64,000 nt of DNA, taken from Trichoplax sp. H2. Lineage: Eukaryota; Placozoa; Uniplacotomia; Trichoplacea. The position numbers and the translations under genes are program-made. Below are positions 1 through 13,600 of the stretch, piece by piece. Below the pieces are notes generated by a model that was not told the origin of the DNA, ran no database searches, and was given only the letters and a program-made list of their open reading frames with translations. Location: positions 62,001 to 126,000 of the forward strand of contig NOWV01000210.1 of the NCBI GenBank assembly GCA_003344405.1. Direction: 5' to 3'. How positions within the stretch are numbered: the stretch's first letter is position 1; every line of letters starts with the position of its first letter.

Positions 1-2054
1 AAAACGGTTAGCATGGATTCGACTTAAGCATGTTACAGGTTCGATGCAAAATTATTTTGAATCGACAGTATTTTTAAAGGAGTAATATCAAAGTATAACT
101 AGAAATTGTGCACCTTAGTTAAAATGATTACGTATTGATTGAATGGAAGCCCTTCAAAGGTTCGGTGTAAAATCAGTTCTAATCCATTTTAAACCACTAT
201 TTCGCTTGGGTTTTGATTTCGTTCCAGTTGTAGTTAGATGAAGATTTCCTTCATCTAACGCTTAGTCTAAAGCAAAATTAGAATAATGTACATGATTTCA
301 ATATATCAACCTTCCAATTTTTTCTTAACCTAGACGTATATAAAATCTCTCAGCTAGAACGGCGGCTTTCTTTACCATCATATACTAGATTATACGTCGG
401 AAGCCTTTCTTGATGCAGTACATTATTACCGCTATTGACTTTTTCAGGATGTCAGTAATACCTAAATTAAATTTCTCTTACGCAAATGTCTTTTTTTATT
501 ATATAATATGGCAACCATGTACAATCTTGGGCCATTAATCTGGTAATATTGATAAATATTGTATCAATTAAATAAAAAATTGGCCTACTATAAACTTATC
601 CGACTACCTACCGCCGTTTTAATACGCATAAGAAGGAGTTAAGATACTTTCTGTATAATTTTCTGCCTTTACAATAGTTTTTAACTGGTCTATATCTACC
701 CGGAATCTTTCACAACTTGTAATTTCATCCTCTAGCTACCTTAATCTAATATCACATTAGCTGAAAGTGCCATAATGATATTGTATCGCCTTGTATCCAC
801 TACCATAAGTGATGCTCAATATTCTTGCAGAAAACATTTACATTAAGTGTTTTGACTGCAGTATTTTATTCTAGATATTCTTCTTTAGGCCTAATTCCGT
901 ATCAACTATCGTATTTTATCCAGTAGGAAAAGGCAGCGCACAACGAAAATGCTTTTACCTTCATATCCTCTATGTCCTGCTCTTTCTCTAATAATATTCC
1001 ATTTATTTTCATTTCACAATGGTGATCATAAATGATGTAGAATTGGATAGTATTGATAAACTTTATCATTCAATGAAGTTTAACCAGACAACAAAATAAC
1101 GCCAACTCAGAACGTTTAAAAATCAATCCTACCTAAATCTCTATCATGGCGAGTGTGAAAAGTAAAAATTTCCCATCAACAAATCTTAAAGTAACCGCTT
1201 AGAATCTATTATGGACCGAGCATTTTTAATAGATTTTATTTTACATCAACAAAATCTTCCCCGGATATTCATCTTTGAAATGTTTTCCGCTTGCATGACA
1301 AATCAATAACTGAATCAAAGTTATATTTAATAAAGGGATAATTATCTTAATGGATTATCAAGTCATCCATCTTATTGACTGCCGGTTAAATGACTTCTTT
1401 TTCCTTTTCTATCCCACTCCTATGACTTCTTTACTTAGCTCCATTGGATAGTTGGACTGTCATACTATTTATTCCTGCCAGTTGTTGTAGCAGAGAGATA
1501 ACAAACAATCTCTCATATCAACAGACTTTATCTTAAGTGAGTTTTATCCATCGCTTCTGAACTAGAATTATGATTTCGATACCTTAAATTTTATTAAAAG
1601 AGAATATTCCATTTCAATTTCATCGATAACAAGCGTTAATAAGCTTAAGGAAATATAGTAACCTTCTTTTGCATCAAATAAAATCGTAACCAATTCGTGT
1701 GTGACATTAGTTGTCAGTATCACGGATTAGACTATTCTAAATTCATTTTTGGTTTTACTAGAAGTAGAAGCTTTAGAATCGAATATTTCAACCAACCCTT
1801 TACAAATCTACTTTGAGATTTCGTTGAATTTCTACGTTTCCTTTTCTATATTTTACCTTATTTTAATATGATCCTGAAGTATAAATTGCTATAATCTGTT
1901 ATAGGAAGATTCTTGTATAGTTAAACGCTTCTAATTTATCAACTTTGCTTTCAATACTTTTTGGACAAGCTTTATAAAATGTGAAAAGCTGATGAAATAT
2001 CAACTGATTCTCTTTTCTTTTTAAATGCTCCCAACTTCTAAAATCTTTTAAGTA

Positions 2055-2455
2055 TACTAGCTTTACTTTTAAACTATCATCAATCACAAAATTTTCTTTA
2101 AAATTGATTTAGATATTTCACTAGAAGTTTCTACTTTAGCTTTACTTTCAAGCTACGATCAATCGTAAAATTCATTGCAAACATTTTTTTTCGATATCTC
2201 GCTTAAAATTTATATACTAGCTTTACTTTCAAGCTACTATCAATCATGAAATTCAGCACTAAAGTCCATTTATATATTTCCCTAGAAATTTCTACATCTA
2301 GTTTACTATCAAACCATTGTGTTTCATAAAATTTTTCATTAATATCAATTTCAATATTTCACCAGAAATTTCTACATTTGCTTTACTTTTAAACTACTAT
2401 AAAACATGAAATTCTTCACTAAAATCGATTCTGATATTTCAAGAGTTTTCTAAAA
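2055..2455. repeat. Degenerate tandem repeat, unit about 80 bp, about 5 copies
   Basis: Copies begin near 2060, 2138, 2216, 2297 and 2378. Each carries a variant of CTAGCTTTACTTTCAAGCTA, then ATCAATCATGAAATTC, then a stretch ending in ATTTCACTAGAAATTTCTAC. The copies differ by substitutions and small indels, so the array is old. No coding potential is seen. Confidence 0.7.
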
Positions 2456-2559
2456 TTAGCTATCAACCTACGCGTATATCACGCAAATTCTCAACTAAAA
2501 TCCATGTCTTTTCCTTAAGTTAAATTACAAGCACACTTCTTTTTGCAGATCTGATAATT

Positions 2560-3165
2560 TTAATTTATAAATTTAAGAGCAGTTACTCTCACAACTAGTT
2601 TACTCTACTGTTACCAAAAAGCTTTTCCTATCCATGAGTTAAATTCTCAACAAATTTTTTTGTGCATGGGTAGTAACTCACTTTATAGATTCAAGAGTAG
2701 TTGCTTTTTACATCTAGTTAACTATATATTTTTGCCAAGTAACTCTATCTATGCAAATGTCTTGGTGCAAGTATATTAGTCCAGTTTATAGGTCCAAATG
2801 TAGCTGTTTTTTATATCTACGCTAATAAATTGCCAAGTAATTCTTCCTATACCAATATCTTGGTGCAAGTATAGTAATTCAGTTTATAGATCTAAAAGTA
2901 GTTACTATTTATAGCTATGCTTATGTTTTGCTAAACGTTCTCGCTTATAAACTCTTCTTATGCATGTGTTCAATTGCCAACAAACTTCTTAGTGCAAGTA
3001 TGGCAAATCAGCTAATAGATTCGAGAGTAGTTAGTTATTTCTCACAGCGAGTTTACAACGCATTCTTGCCAGAAAACTCTTCCTATCAATGAGTTCAATT
3101 GCCAGAAAAACTTCCTTGTGTAAGTCTGGTAGTTCAGTTTATAAATTAAACAGTAGTTTCTTCAC
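2560..3165. repeat. Degenerate tandem repeat, unit about 100-130 bp, about 5 copies
   Basis: Recurring blocks are TTTATAGATTCAAGAGTAGTT, AACTCTTCCTATCCATGAGT, and CTTAGTGCAAGTATGGTAAT in diverged forms. They recur from about 2.56 kb to 3.16 kb. The array follows the 80-bp array directly but has a different unit. Confidence 0.6.
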
Positions 3166-3917
3166 TTAGCGAAAATAAAAAATTTCGTTCGCCATATTTA
3201 ATATTGGTTCTGCTTCTCTAATAATACTAGAATTATCATTACTATTTTCTCCTTGGGTCAATGCAGCATTAGAGTATGCTAGGCATTTTAATAGAGCTAA
3301 TTTAAAATTTTGAAGGCAATGCTAGGGCCATTATGGACTAAAATTTATTTTAATGTAGTATTGACAGTTGGCAAGACTACAAGATTAACATTCCCTCAGC
3401 TGATTATACACTACCATAAAAAGGGTCGGCCGTTTTGCTAAGTAGCAAAGGATAAACAAATAGTTTCTAAGTCACTATAAAATCATGTTTAGTTGCTTAA
3501 GGTGTTGAGCGAATGAAGGGTAATCAGCGAGGATAATAAATGAACACTGAAATATTTAAAAATCTGGAATATTGTATATGCTTAGACAATAATGTTAGCC
3601 AACTCAACTATACTAATTGGTGTTAACCTGAACGATGAGATTGGATTATGTTTGTAGTCAGGGAGATAGAAACATTTTCATCTGCCCTATCAATTGGCAT
3701 AAGTTGACTAATTTATTTGTTAGCTCTAAGATTTGGATCAATAAATATAAATCATTTACCTTTAAGACCTAATATAAATTTTTGAGAAACAAATTACTAG
3801 CAGTAGATGAGAATAATTTTACCAATTTTACATGATTTTACTGCAACGATTGAATTAATTGCGTTTCTAATTAATTGCTATCATAACCATTCGCTTTTGT
3901 ACGTTTATTTATTCTAG

Positions 3918-6233
3918 AACGACCTTGTAGAAAGTAAACGTTTAAATGCTTTAGTGCTACCCTCTAATTTATCCATCGTTCGAAAACGTGCTATTATAGC
4001 CGTCATGGGATCAATTGTTGCCGACGCTGCAGGTGATGTATTTTATTTCTTATGATTATAATTAATTAATAATTTAACGTTCATAGCAATTATAATCAAT
4101 AGATTTTTAAAAGAATAACAAATACTGTAATAAATATAGCATCGATAGAGCGGTAGGTATTGTACCGATATCAATGATAGAAAACGAAAAGCATATCGAA
4201 TTAGAAGCGATATTATATTTATAAATTGACCACCGGTACTTATCATAAATAGACATACAAATGATAGCTATTACTATTATTTATATTATGATGACTATAC
4301 AAATTTTAACTACGCAAAATATCAAAAAGTCTTTGTTACAACTAAGCTAAATTAGATTCTATTTATCTGATTACTTTGTCGTAAACATCTTCTTATTTCG
4401 ACCTAAAGGTTACAGTGCATGAAAGATTGATACTTTGAATTGAAAATCGTCTATGCCTATATACAATCTGATAAACTATTAAGCAATCTATTTGTTATCC
4501 AATCAATTGACAATCGAAAACTATTTCATAACTTGAGCCTCATTATTTCATCTTTTTTACTTTAGCTCAACCATTACATTACATAGCCGATAGCGATAGT
4601 ATACATAAAATATTAGAACAAAACAATGCCGTTGATCCAGAATTTTTGCCAGTTTCCGCAAATCCACGTTATAAAATTGATACCGGCCAACAAAGTTGCT
4701 ATGGTGATCAACTCATGGTCTTTATGGATTCTTTAGCAAACCATGGTGGTACGTAATCTGCATTATTATTTATTTATACCTAGTTAAACAGACTCATAGG
4801 CAGCTGTTAGGGTTCTTATGAATGTTATAATTACATTTGAAAGTAAACCACATGATCAATAACTAAATATAATTGCTATAGCATCCAGCTTATTCAACCC
4901 AATATCCATAATCATACAATCACTAATTGATATACGCACATCAAAACATAATTTACAGGCATCATTGATGTTAAAGATTTAATTAGAAGAATAGTACGTT
5001 ATTTTGGTCCAAATTCTGAATATGAACCAAAAGATCCAACGGAAAGGCCACTACCATGTCCACTTCGCACCAGTGCCATAAGTGATATTATATCGAACTC
5101 GTTGAGATACGGCTTAGATGGTCAAAATCTTGGCCCAACAGATGATTATAATGCAGATTGTTTATGTAAGTTAGCTCCCGTTGTAGGCATGTTCGCTGGC
5201 CAGCGTAATATGTTGGCATCGGTTGAAAAAGTGGCTAGAATAACACAAAACAACACCAAGAGTTTGGCGATTTGTTTAGCTGCGGCACGAATATTAGAAC
5301 ATTACTTGTTAAAAGGGTATGATAAAGACGTATTTACAATTGTACAAAATGAATTAAAAAATCCACAACGAACCTTACCGACTGATGAAGATCGTAATGT
5401 CGCCGATATGATTCAGAGCATTGTGGATATGAAATCTAGATCACATGTAAATGTTGTTTCTCATGTCGGACATAGTAGTGGTAAGTTAAAGTCTGCTATT
5501 AGATAGAACTAGCATTAGTCATAAGATAAATCTATTTTGTAGTGCGAGCAAGAAAACTTTCATATTCTATCACATCTGTATTTGAATTACTTTAACAGTA
5601 CAGTTTTATATTTATGAAGAAAATTGAACAGGGCATGAAATGTGCATAATGATCTTTCTATTGCTTTCTTGATGATATTATAAGTATTATCACTGAATGA
5701 TTTCTATACTGACTAAATATCACTATATCACTGTAAACTACATTAATATATCTCATTCGTTCTACTCTAGTACTTTCGGTAGCGTATGATGTTAATTATA
5801 ACTGGATGGCATGGAAATATACTTTAAGTCATATAGTACCATAAATTATAATGCTATGATCAGAATATCCTGTGAAACTTCATGATGTGTTTACGAGATA
5901 AAATGCTTGGAAGCAATGATAATTATTTATATTTCTTAAGCTATTTTTTATTGTATGTACGAGTATACTGAAATCTTTCTCATTTTTATAGCCATTGCTG
6001 AAGTCTTCCAATGCTCTTTACATGTATTACTCACTGCTAAATCTTATATCGATGGTGTTCGCAATACGCTGATTGCTGGTGGCTGTAACTGTAGCCGTGC
6101 AACATTCATAGGAGCCTGCTTAGCAGCTCAGTTTGGCATTGATGCAATACCAATGCAATGGATAAGAAAAACAAATTCATCATCGTACGCTTTCGAATTG
6201 GCTAAAAAATTAATGAAAATCCAAACCAATTAA
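3918..6233 (+). CDS. Crystallin J1-like ADP-ribosylglycohydrolase-fold protein (5' incomplete)
   Basis: Exons 3918-4032, 4566-4748, 4959-5480 and 5992-6233 (TAA) join in one frame with GT-AG borders and give about 353 residues. The family is the jellyfish J1-crystallin and selenoprotein J branch of the ADP-ribosylglycohydrolase fold, an all-helical Mg-binding fold. Evidence is the order AVMGSIVADAAAQPLHYI, then SANPRYKIDTGQQSCYGDQ, then FQCSLHVLLTAKSYIDGVRN, then AGGCNCSRATFIGACLAAQ. In classical hydrolases the last segment would be GGDTDS and the earlier one would hold a TDD-type metal site. Here they read GGCNCS and SCYGDQ, as I recall for J1 crystallins. Canonical ADP-ribose hydrolysis is therefore doubtful, and a structural or altered enzymatic role is possible. 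An in-frame stop lies just before 3918, so the start codon must be in an upstream exon, or be the internal Met of AVMGS. The gene is convergent with the GRAF gene. Confidence 0.85.
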
Positions 6234-7656
6234 AGAATTGACATTAATTTTGACTAAGCAAGCGATTTTTTTTACGCGGCAATTTTCAATATAAGCAACA
6301 GTAGGACAACGTTGATTAACAACTAATACAATAAATGTGTTAGAATCTAGATATTAATTTTTAACTACAATATCATCTTATCTATTAGTTTACTTTATTA
6401 AATAACCCCATTTGGAAAATATCATTGTCTGTTTATGGCTTAAAATACGGTTAAAAACTTGACTGATACCTAGATTGCGATCACTTTTTCGTGTACGTAA
6501 GCGAATTTTGTAATAGCTGCTATCATTGTAGCCAAATTTTAAGTATTGATTTTTATGACATCGCTATTAACATGCTAAGCTAAATGCAGCGTTAAGAATA
6601 ATATATTTGTGACATTCTCCATTATCGAGCCAAATGATGATGAAAAATAATAATTTAAAATGAAAATTGACAAACGCAAGCCAGTAATAATAGGTTTTAT
6701 TGAAAGATACGATAATTCTCTCCAGTATCTATTCTAATTGATCAATTACAACTATGTGTCCCGTGATAACATTAATAGGATCATAAAACACCTTTACAGT
6801 ATGAACTGTCCTAACACCAAGGTAATAGAAAGACTTACATGTGACTGTGTGACCATAATACTTTAGAAACTTGACTATTCTATTCATAATTAGCTTTGTA
6901 TCATGTAATCAAATAAAATAACATATTAAGGTTAATTGCTACAAGACGGCCAAATACTATATAGAATGGTTTAAAATCAACAGGTTATATAGACGTATTT
7001 CTTTATACAAATGTATTACGCAGTATTTCACTTAATGCAGAAGTTCGTATAATTTTATAACTGCGAAATAATCAGATCATCGCTACACAAAGTAAAAATA
7101 TCCATCGTCTACTATACATTTGATAATCAATTTGTAATAGTCCATGTAAGTACAAGAAAAATCAAGAAAACGTGTGATAAATAACCACAATAGTATTCAA
7201 TATAATATCATTTGCAATTCAGAGTTTGCAAATTGTTATCATAGTCGGCAGACTAAATGCCGCATTTCATTAAAAAATTGTCACTTTCGTAAGAACATAT
7301 TTTTAAATCATAACTGTTCTCTTAAAATGGTTACAAAAATTGGTTCCTGTCAGAAAAGTTGATAGATATATTAAAATGAGCAAAAGAAAAAGAGATACAT
7401 ACAAAGACCAAAACATAATCTTTCACTGACTAAATAACGACACATCAAATATTACGTACACAACGTACTATGTTACGGCTGTGATAGCAGTCAAATTAAT
7501 ACGAGAATTCGTTTGAGAAGGAAAGTTATGCTGACGAGAAGTCGTAACAAAAATTGCTTCAATGAGTATGTGTATATCATACAAGCCGCAGCCTAGACTT
7601 TTATATCGTACTCAATAAGCTACTTTCATTATATATACACGAGTAAATTTCTTTTG
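6234..7656. other. Convergent intergenic region
   Basis: This lies between the 3' ends of the J1-like gene and the GRAF homologue and presumably holds both 3' UTRs. Only short open frames occur (for example 7174-7362), with no family signal. No repeats or RNA genes were recognised. Confidence 0.6.
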
Positions 7657-10600
7657 CTAGTTAATAATTTCAACGTAATTTTCAGGTATTAATCCAGTTT
7701 CATCGTTAATCGTTCCATAAAGCCATCCCGGCTCTTCCGATTCGCGTACTAATTGTCAACATAGGCAAAATAAGTAGAAAGTTATAAAACTTCAAATACA
7801 GCTATGTACCAGTAGATGAGATACTTGCTGAACCGAAGGAGTTATGTACATGGATATCTCTCTGTTTACCGTTATGAATCACTTGATTGGCTTCAAAGGA
7901 TAACTCTTTGTCATATTCTCCTTTACACTGGTATAAAGTTCTAGCAACTCTGTATTCCACACGTAATTGCAAAATTAATTTTTTTGCATTATTTATGCCT
8001 CAGAATCATTAATTAATCTAATGTATGCTCGTACGTTGTCAGTATAATCGTATAATCTCAGTTATACTTGATTAATTTTGGGCGAAAGAGCTTGAGAATT
8101 GACAAGAAATGCTACATTAAGACATTTTGTTATCCATATACTTACTTAAATCCTAATTTTTGACCAGAAGGCTGCAACGATGGTGGTTGTGATGTTGATG
8201 GACTCTGTCTCTGACCAGTAATGTTTCCTTGTCCCTGATGTTCAAATCTAAAAGAAACGACAATGTATGAGACAGATATCCATGAGTCGAATTATGTAAC
8301 ACTTATCTAAAATAGTAGAGTTATATGAAATATTATTTTATCGCAGTTATAGTATCATTCGTACTGAGCTACTAGGGGAGTACCACCAGTGTTTGGAGAG
8401 GGCTTCCTACTAATGGCTTGAATAAGTAACGGAAGAAAGAACAACAAATACATACGAATCATCATGTGTTATCAATAATCAAGTTGTACACGTCTTTAAA
8501 GTATTAAACTAATCTATCTCTTAGAGCTGTAGAGAAGAAATCATTTTAATGTCTATACTAGTTCATATGTAAATCACTTTATGAATCCATACCAGCGCGC
8601 CGCGCTCCAATATTTGGGCTGCTATGTTGTTTTATAGGCGGTATTACCTCTTTCCGTCTCCCAACAGGTGTACTAGCTTTTCTATTTTTAGCTATATCAT
8701 CCGGTCTTGCAGTAACAGAAAGTGAACTAGGCTTTCTAGAAACAGAGTTATCCTCCGATCGTTTGCCAAAGGTCGGGGTTAAACTAAATGGGCCTGCAAG
8801 AAGGACAATCCAGACTTACTTGATTTGTTTATAATGAATCAGTGAAAATATTCGTAAATCGGAAAAGTTTGCATCATCGATTTCATTAATCAAGCAATGA
8901 AGTAGCAGTTTCATACCTTTCGCATTTGTTACATTCCTCTTAAATACCTATTTGACAAAAGTTTCGGAATAGTCACATTATAGGTGCATACTATGATAAA
9001 CGCTTCAATAGTTCTTTAGGATGATATTTTAGTGTCAAAATTATTTTTAACCTTATCAAAAGAAGAAACCATTATTTCCACACAAACTCCTTGATACTTT
9101 ATATCTACAATGGCAGCCATAGACTCCTCTTCCGGCCTCATTAGTGTTGGTCCGAAAACGACTCCCAGGTTACTAGCATACATTTTGTTTACATCTGCTT
9201 CACCGGCAACACTAAATGGTAAACATCAAATGTTACAGTTTTAGCAATAATCACTAACGTTAGAAAAATTTTTAGCAATTGATACTCACTTTTTAAGGTG
9301 AGCAACAACAATGTATAACATATTATAATTCAGCTCGGGTAGTTTTTCTACTGCCGCCCTTACGCCGTCAACTCTTTCTTCTAGCGTATCAGACTCTGCA
9401 ATAATCGCAATTTCTGAAGTTTAGCCATAAAATATGTAACAATTCATTATACTAGTTTTTGCTACATCGATACATACTGCATGCTTTGATAAAAGTTGAA
9501 TGAAGCATATGCGTCGTTAAAGGTTCAGGCATACTCCTTTACAAAGTAAAAATACGTTTTATAATTTTTGGTAAAAGTAGAAATCAAATTCTATATAAAA
9601 CAAATCCAAAACTAAATGTAAACAACAATCGGAAAACACTAATACTAATAGATTTAAATGTTCAGGTATTCTATAAATTCACCTTAAGTACTTTTTTAGA
9701 CTACTGGTAATTGTTGAAGTTGGGTATTCGGAATAATCAATGTCTCCCGAATGATTACCCTCTAAAAATTTTGACATTGATTCCTTAGTAAAACTAATTC
9801 GTCACGTACAAACAATAAAGAAAAGTAAAGGGTATCATCAAAGATAGTATGCTAACCTATCCATGCTTGCAGCAAAGCCTTAACTTTAATTGTAGATCCT
9901 ACAAGACGGTATAATCCCTGTTCTCCTAATCCTAATAGACATCAATAGGAATGCTTATAAAGTAAATTTCTGTCGAAAATAGCACATTACCTAATGACGA
10001 TAGTATTTCTAGTCTATTTTACCTCGTTTTTCAACTTCCTCAATACACCTCTCGACAAAAGCAAAACCATTTTCATTCAGTTCTAAGCATTTACGATACA
10101 AATTCTGGTGTTAGCTACTCTTACGATAGAGCTTATTGATCAGCTAATAAATTTGAAAATGCGCAATTACCGTAACCTACTGTCTTTCTCTGAGGTTTGA
10201 CTTCAGAATAAACCTTTTTATAATTAAGTTAATTAAGGTTAGCTTTGGTAATCATAATAATTATGACTGATCAAAACTTTTAGCGATAAATCCAAAAGCC
10301 TATATTAGATACCGGTTCTGCACCATCCATTGCTTCAAGCCAAGATCTTCTATCATCTTCGCCCAAACATTGAAATGTATGATTGACAATTCTATAGCAA
10401 TTATAATAATTAAAATACGATAATTAGGATCGAATTGAGCTCATCATTAGCTCAAAAGTTAAGGTATCGTCATATCAATTGCTAATAGGTATTCATAACT
10501 AACTTCGTTTCTTGCTTAAATGTAATATCAAAGCAATAACGTTTCTCGATAGAATCCGTCTTTCGCCTGTGAGATAAGAGCAATAAAGAACATTACAATT

Positions 10601-13600
10601 ACGGCAATGATGATGTTCTTAATTAAACAACTTCTTCACTTGAAGGTAATTTAATTGTCTACAGTCAGACATTCTCCTATCTAGTAATTTCGCCAAATCA
10701 TAACATACATAAATGCTTTAATTCATTATAGCCACTAATAGATTTAGTTCAATCTTAAGTCTTAACGCTACTTTGAATTATTTTTATTTCAACGCAGACT
10801 TGAATATATGATATCATAAATGAAATTACCTTACGCAAGACATCACTTTCATAGTTTCACAGGTTGGCTATAAATTATGGAAGGTAAAATTTGAAGGCAT
10901 GGATGTTAAAATCATTGAAACTGGGAAGTATAAAATTGGCATACTCAAATATGAATCTACAGGTTATATAACGTACGACTTTGTTCTGACTTGACGAAAT
11001 GATCTTAAACAGTTTTCCTTTCTTTTCATACAGACAGTAGTATTTCACCCAATTGTTGCCACCCACTTTAGTAGAAGACAATAATAAGCAATGGTTAATG
11101 AAGGTAATATAAACACTATAGGTCAAAGTCTACCAACCTAATCCTTTCTTTAGCATGTACAAGTAGCCTTCCCTAGTATCGTCTGTGCTTTTAATTTTTT
11201 TGTCGGCATTGCTCTACATGATTGATTGCCAAAAATAGCTTATTTTATTCATGTGACAAATTGAGACCTTACGATGACCAATTAAATCTATACAGTATCT
11301 ATAATTGTATGCATTAAGTGTTATAAACAAGCGGTAACATAAAATACATCCATTCTCACGATAATTACCCTTATCTTAGTAATGTAACTTTGAGCTTCCT
11401 CTTTCTGCGTATCAAAGTTTTGCCTAGCCTAATAGTTAATCATATGATCAATTACTATCAAAACAGCACTCTCACTTAAGCATGACGCTTGCCCTCGATG
11501 CATAGATTGCAGTGCACAATTACATACGTTTTGCAGAATTAATTGCAAATGGTTTAAGAATCCTTCAGAATCTCTAAAAATTTCGTAACCTGACAAATAA
11601 ATTGGCATAATTACAATGAGTAATCAATTAATCTCAACAGAATAATAATAAAAACATTATCATTGTATCATATTTATAAGTGGGATATAGGTGGACTGAC
11701 TGACTTTGGTGATAAAACGTCCGCTGAACGTACATCCATCTAACAAGCTATCATCATGTTGCAGTTGGGTAAAAATAGATATAAAATGACGCCATCACAC
11801 ATGTGTTCATGAATATGAAAGAAAAGATACCATGAGCTATTAAAATATGGAAGAAGCACAAATACCACAATACGGTGCAATTCTTACAATTTCGACAAAC
11901 TGAAATTTTTTCATTTCCTGCAATTGGTATAATTGAAAAACGTAATCCAAAGACGCTTGATGGTATTCTTCTAATTGATGATCGAGTAAATCTTCAGACT
12001 GAGAGTATAATAAAAACGCATTAATCATGACATCGCAAGGAAGCTATGTACAAGTACGATTATAAAATATAACTATTAATTAAATACGTTTTTCTTTACT
12101 TAATTTCTAATATATGCATCATTCATAATAATACGATGATCTAATTTTAGTCATACCTCTTGCACCACTGCTTCCTTCTTTTTGTTGGAAATATTTAAAT
12201 GTTTTTCTAGTGCATTATAGTAACTTTGGCTAGATTTCTCGTACTTCTTTTTTTCTTCCTAAGCAGATTGTTTGCGAGAAATGTAAACAAGGTTGTCATA
12301 AATAATTTAAGGCGATAACATTATAAAGACAAACTTAATGAAGCAAACTCTCGCTAAAAACAACGTTTGTAACAATTATCAACAGCTGTTACCTTCATGG
12401 CTTCGATATCTTCCTTTCTAAAATTTTCAAGCGGTTGTAATAGAGAGAGATTGCATGTTGTCATCTAGTAAATTAAATAGGCTTAGTAGAGGTAGCCTGC
12501 TAAACTCTAATTATTCTATCAGAACAGCTAATAGCAATAGATTATAAACCTAATATCATAATAAAGAAAAGTCAACATAATGGTGTCAGTCGATGAGGCT
12601 ATACTGGGTAAAAGTAAGTTAGCACTCTATGTTATTTTCTTACTCTATGAGCTATAGTCATTAGCATTAGATCATTTAATTTTACGTCAACGCACGAACC
12701 AACACTTGACTTACCAAACCTTCTCTAGCGTCTTCGATAGAACGAATCATTTTACTAAAGGATTTAAAGGCTTCAGCTGAAATGTAATATGCATAGAAAT
12801 TAATTCCTTTCTATCTAAAAATTGGCCAACGCATTAATAGCTTTGCTAAGATCATACAGTAATGTATATTTTAAGAAAGATGTCTATCGACACCATTTTA
12901 TCACAATTTATTATCGACAGCTTGTTTATCATCTAAGTGTTCAAGAACGAGAATTAATCTACTAAACTATAGAAAAAACAATACACTTTTGATAATGCAA
13001 GCAATGGACTATTTATTATTTAGCATCTGCATAAAAGCAAACAGATGAAATTTGATATTGTATTGTAATTGAGAGGACAAGCAGCAGTTGCAGATAAGAT
13101 TTTAATTTCATAACTGAACACGAACAATTTATATATACTGTACATTCGCATTTGCGAGACATGATTTTGAAAGGATAGTTTAATTTATTTAAAAAACCAT
13201 CCGAATTTAGCAATAAGATGTCTTCAGCGTTAGAACTAATGGTAATACAAGGGACGTCTTCCGTAATTATACCGACATACAAGATATTGCAGCAAAGTAC
13301 GTATTTGTACGGAATACTGTGGCAACATTCATTTCCAATAATATCTATCTTTAATGTCGCATCGTTCATACACACGCGTATAAATTAATTTATACTCGTA
13401 GTCATAACGCTTCGTTGATAAGACGTGAATACATGAAAATATGTATAGTACGCTGTTGAATTAATAATCGGGTGTTAATCACTTTACAAAATTGTACTGC
13501 GATAATTTTTGATACTATAGTCTGCAGTACGATAAAAAGATAGCTAGCAAGCAATGACTGGAACAGAAATCTTATTTTATCACGTAGCTACAACTTACCG

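Larger units (their letters stand above)
1..3917. other. Gene-poor stretch, no supported gene
   Basis: No long open frame and no recognisable exon was found on either strand. The sequence is AT-rich. It holds two decayed tandem-repeat arrays (about 2.05-2.46 kb and 2.56-3.16 kb, listed separately). The initiator exon of the crystallin-J1-like gene should lie in the last part of this stretch. One phase-compatible candidate is an ATG at 3540 running to a GT at 3594, but it has no family support. Confidence 0.6.
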
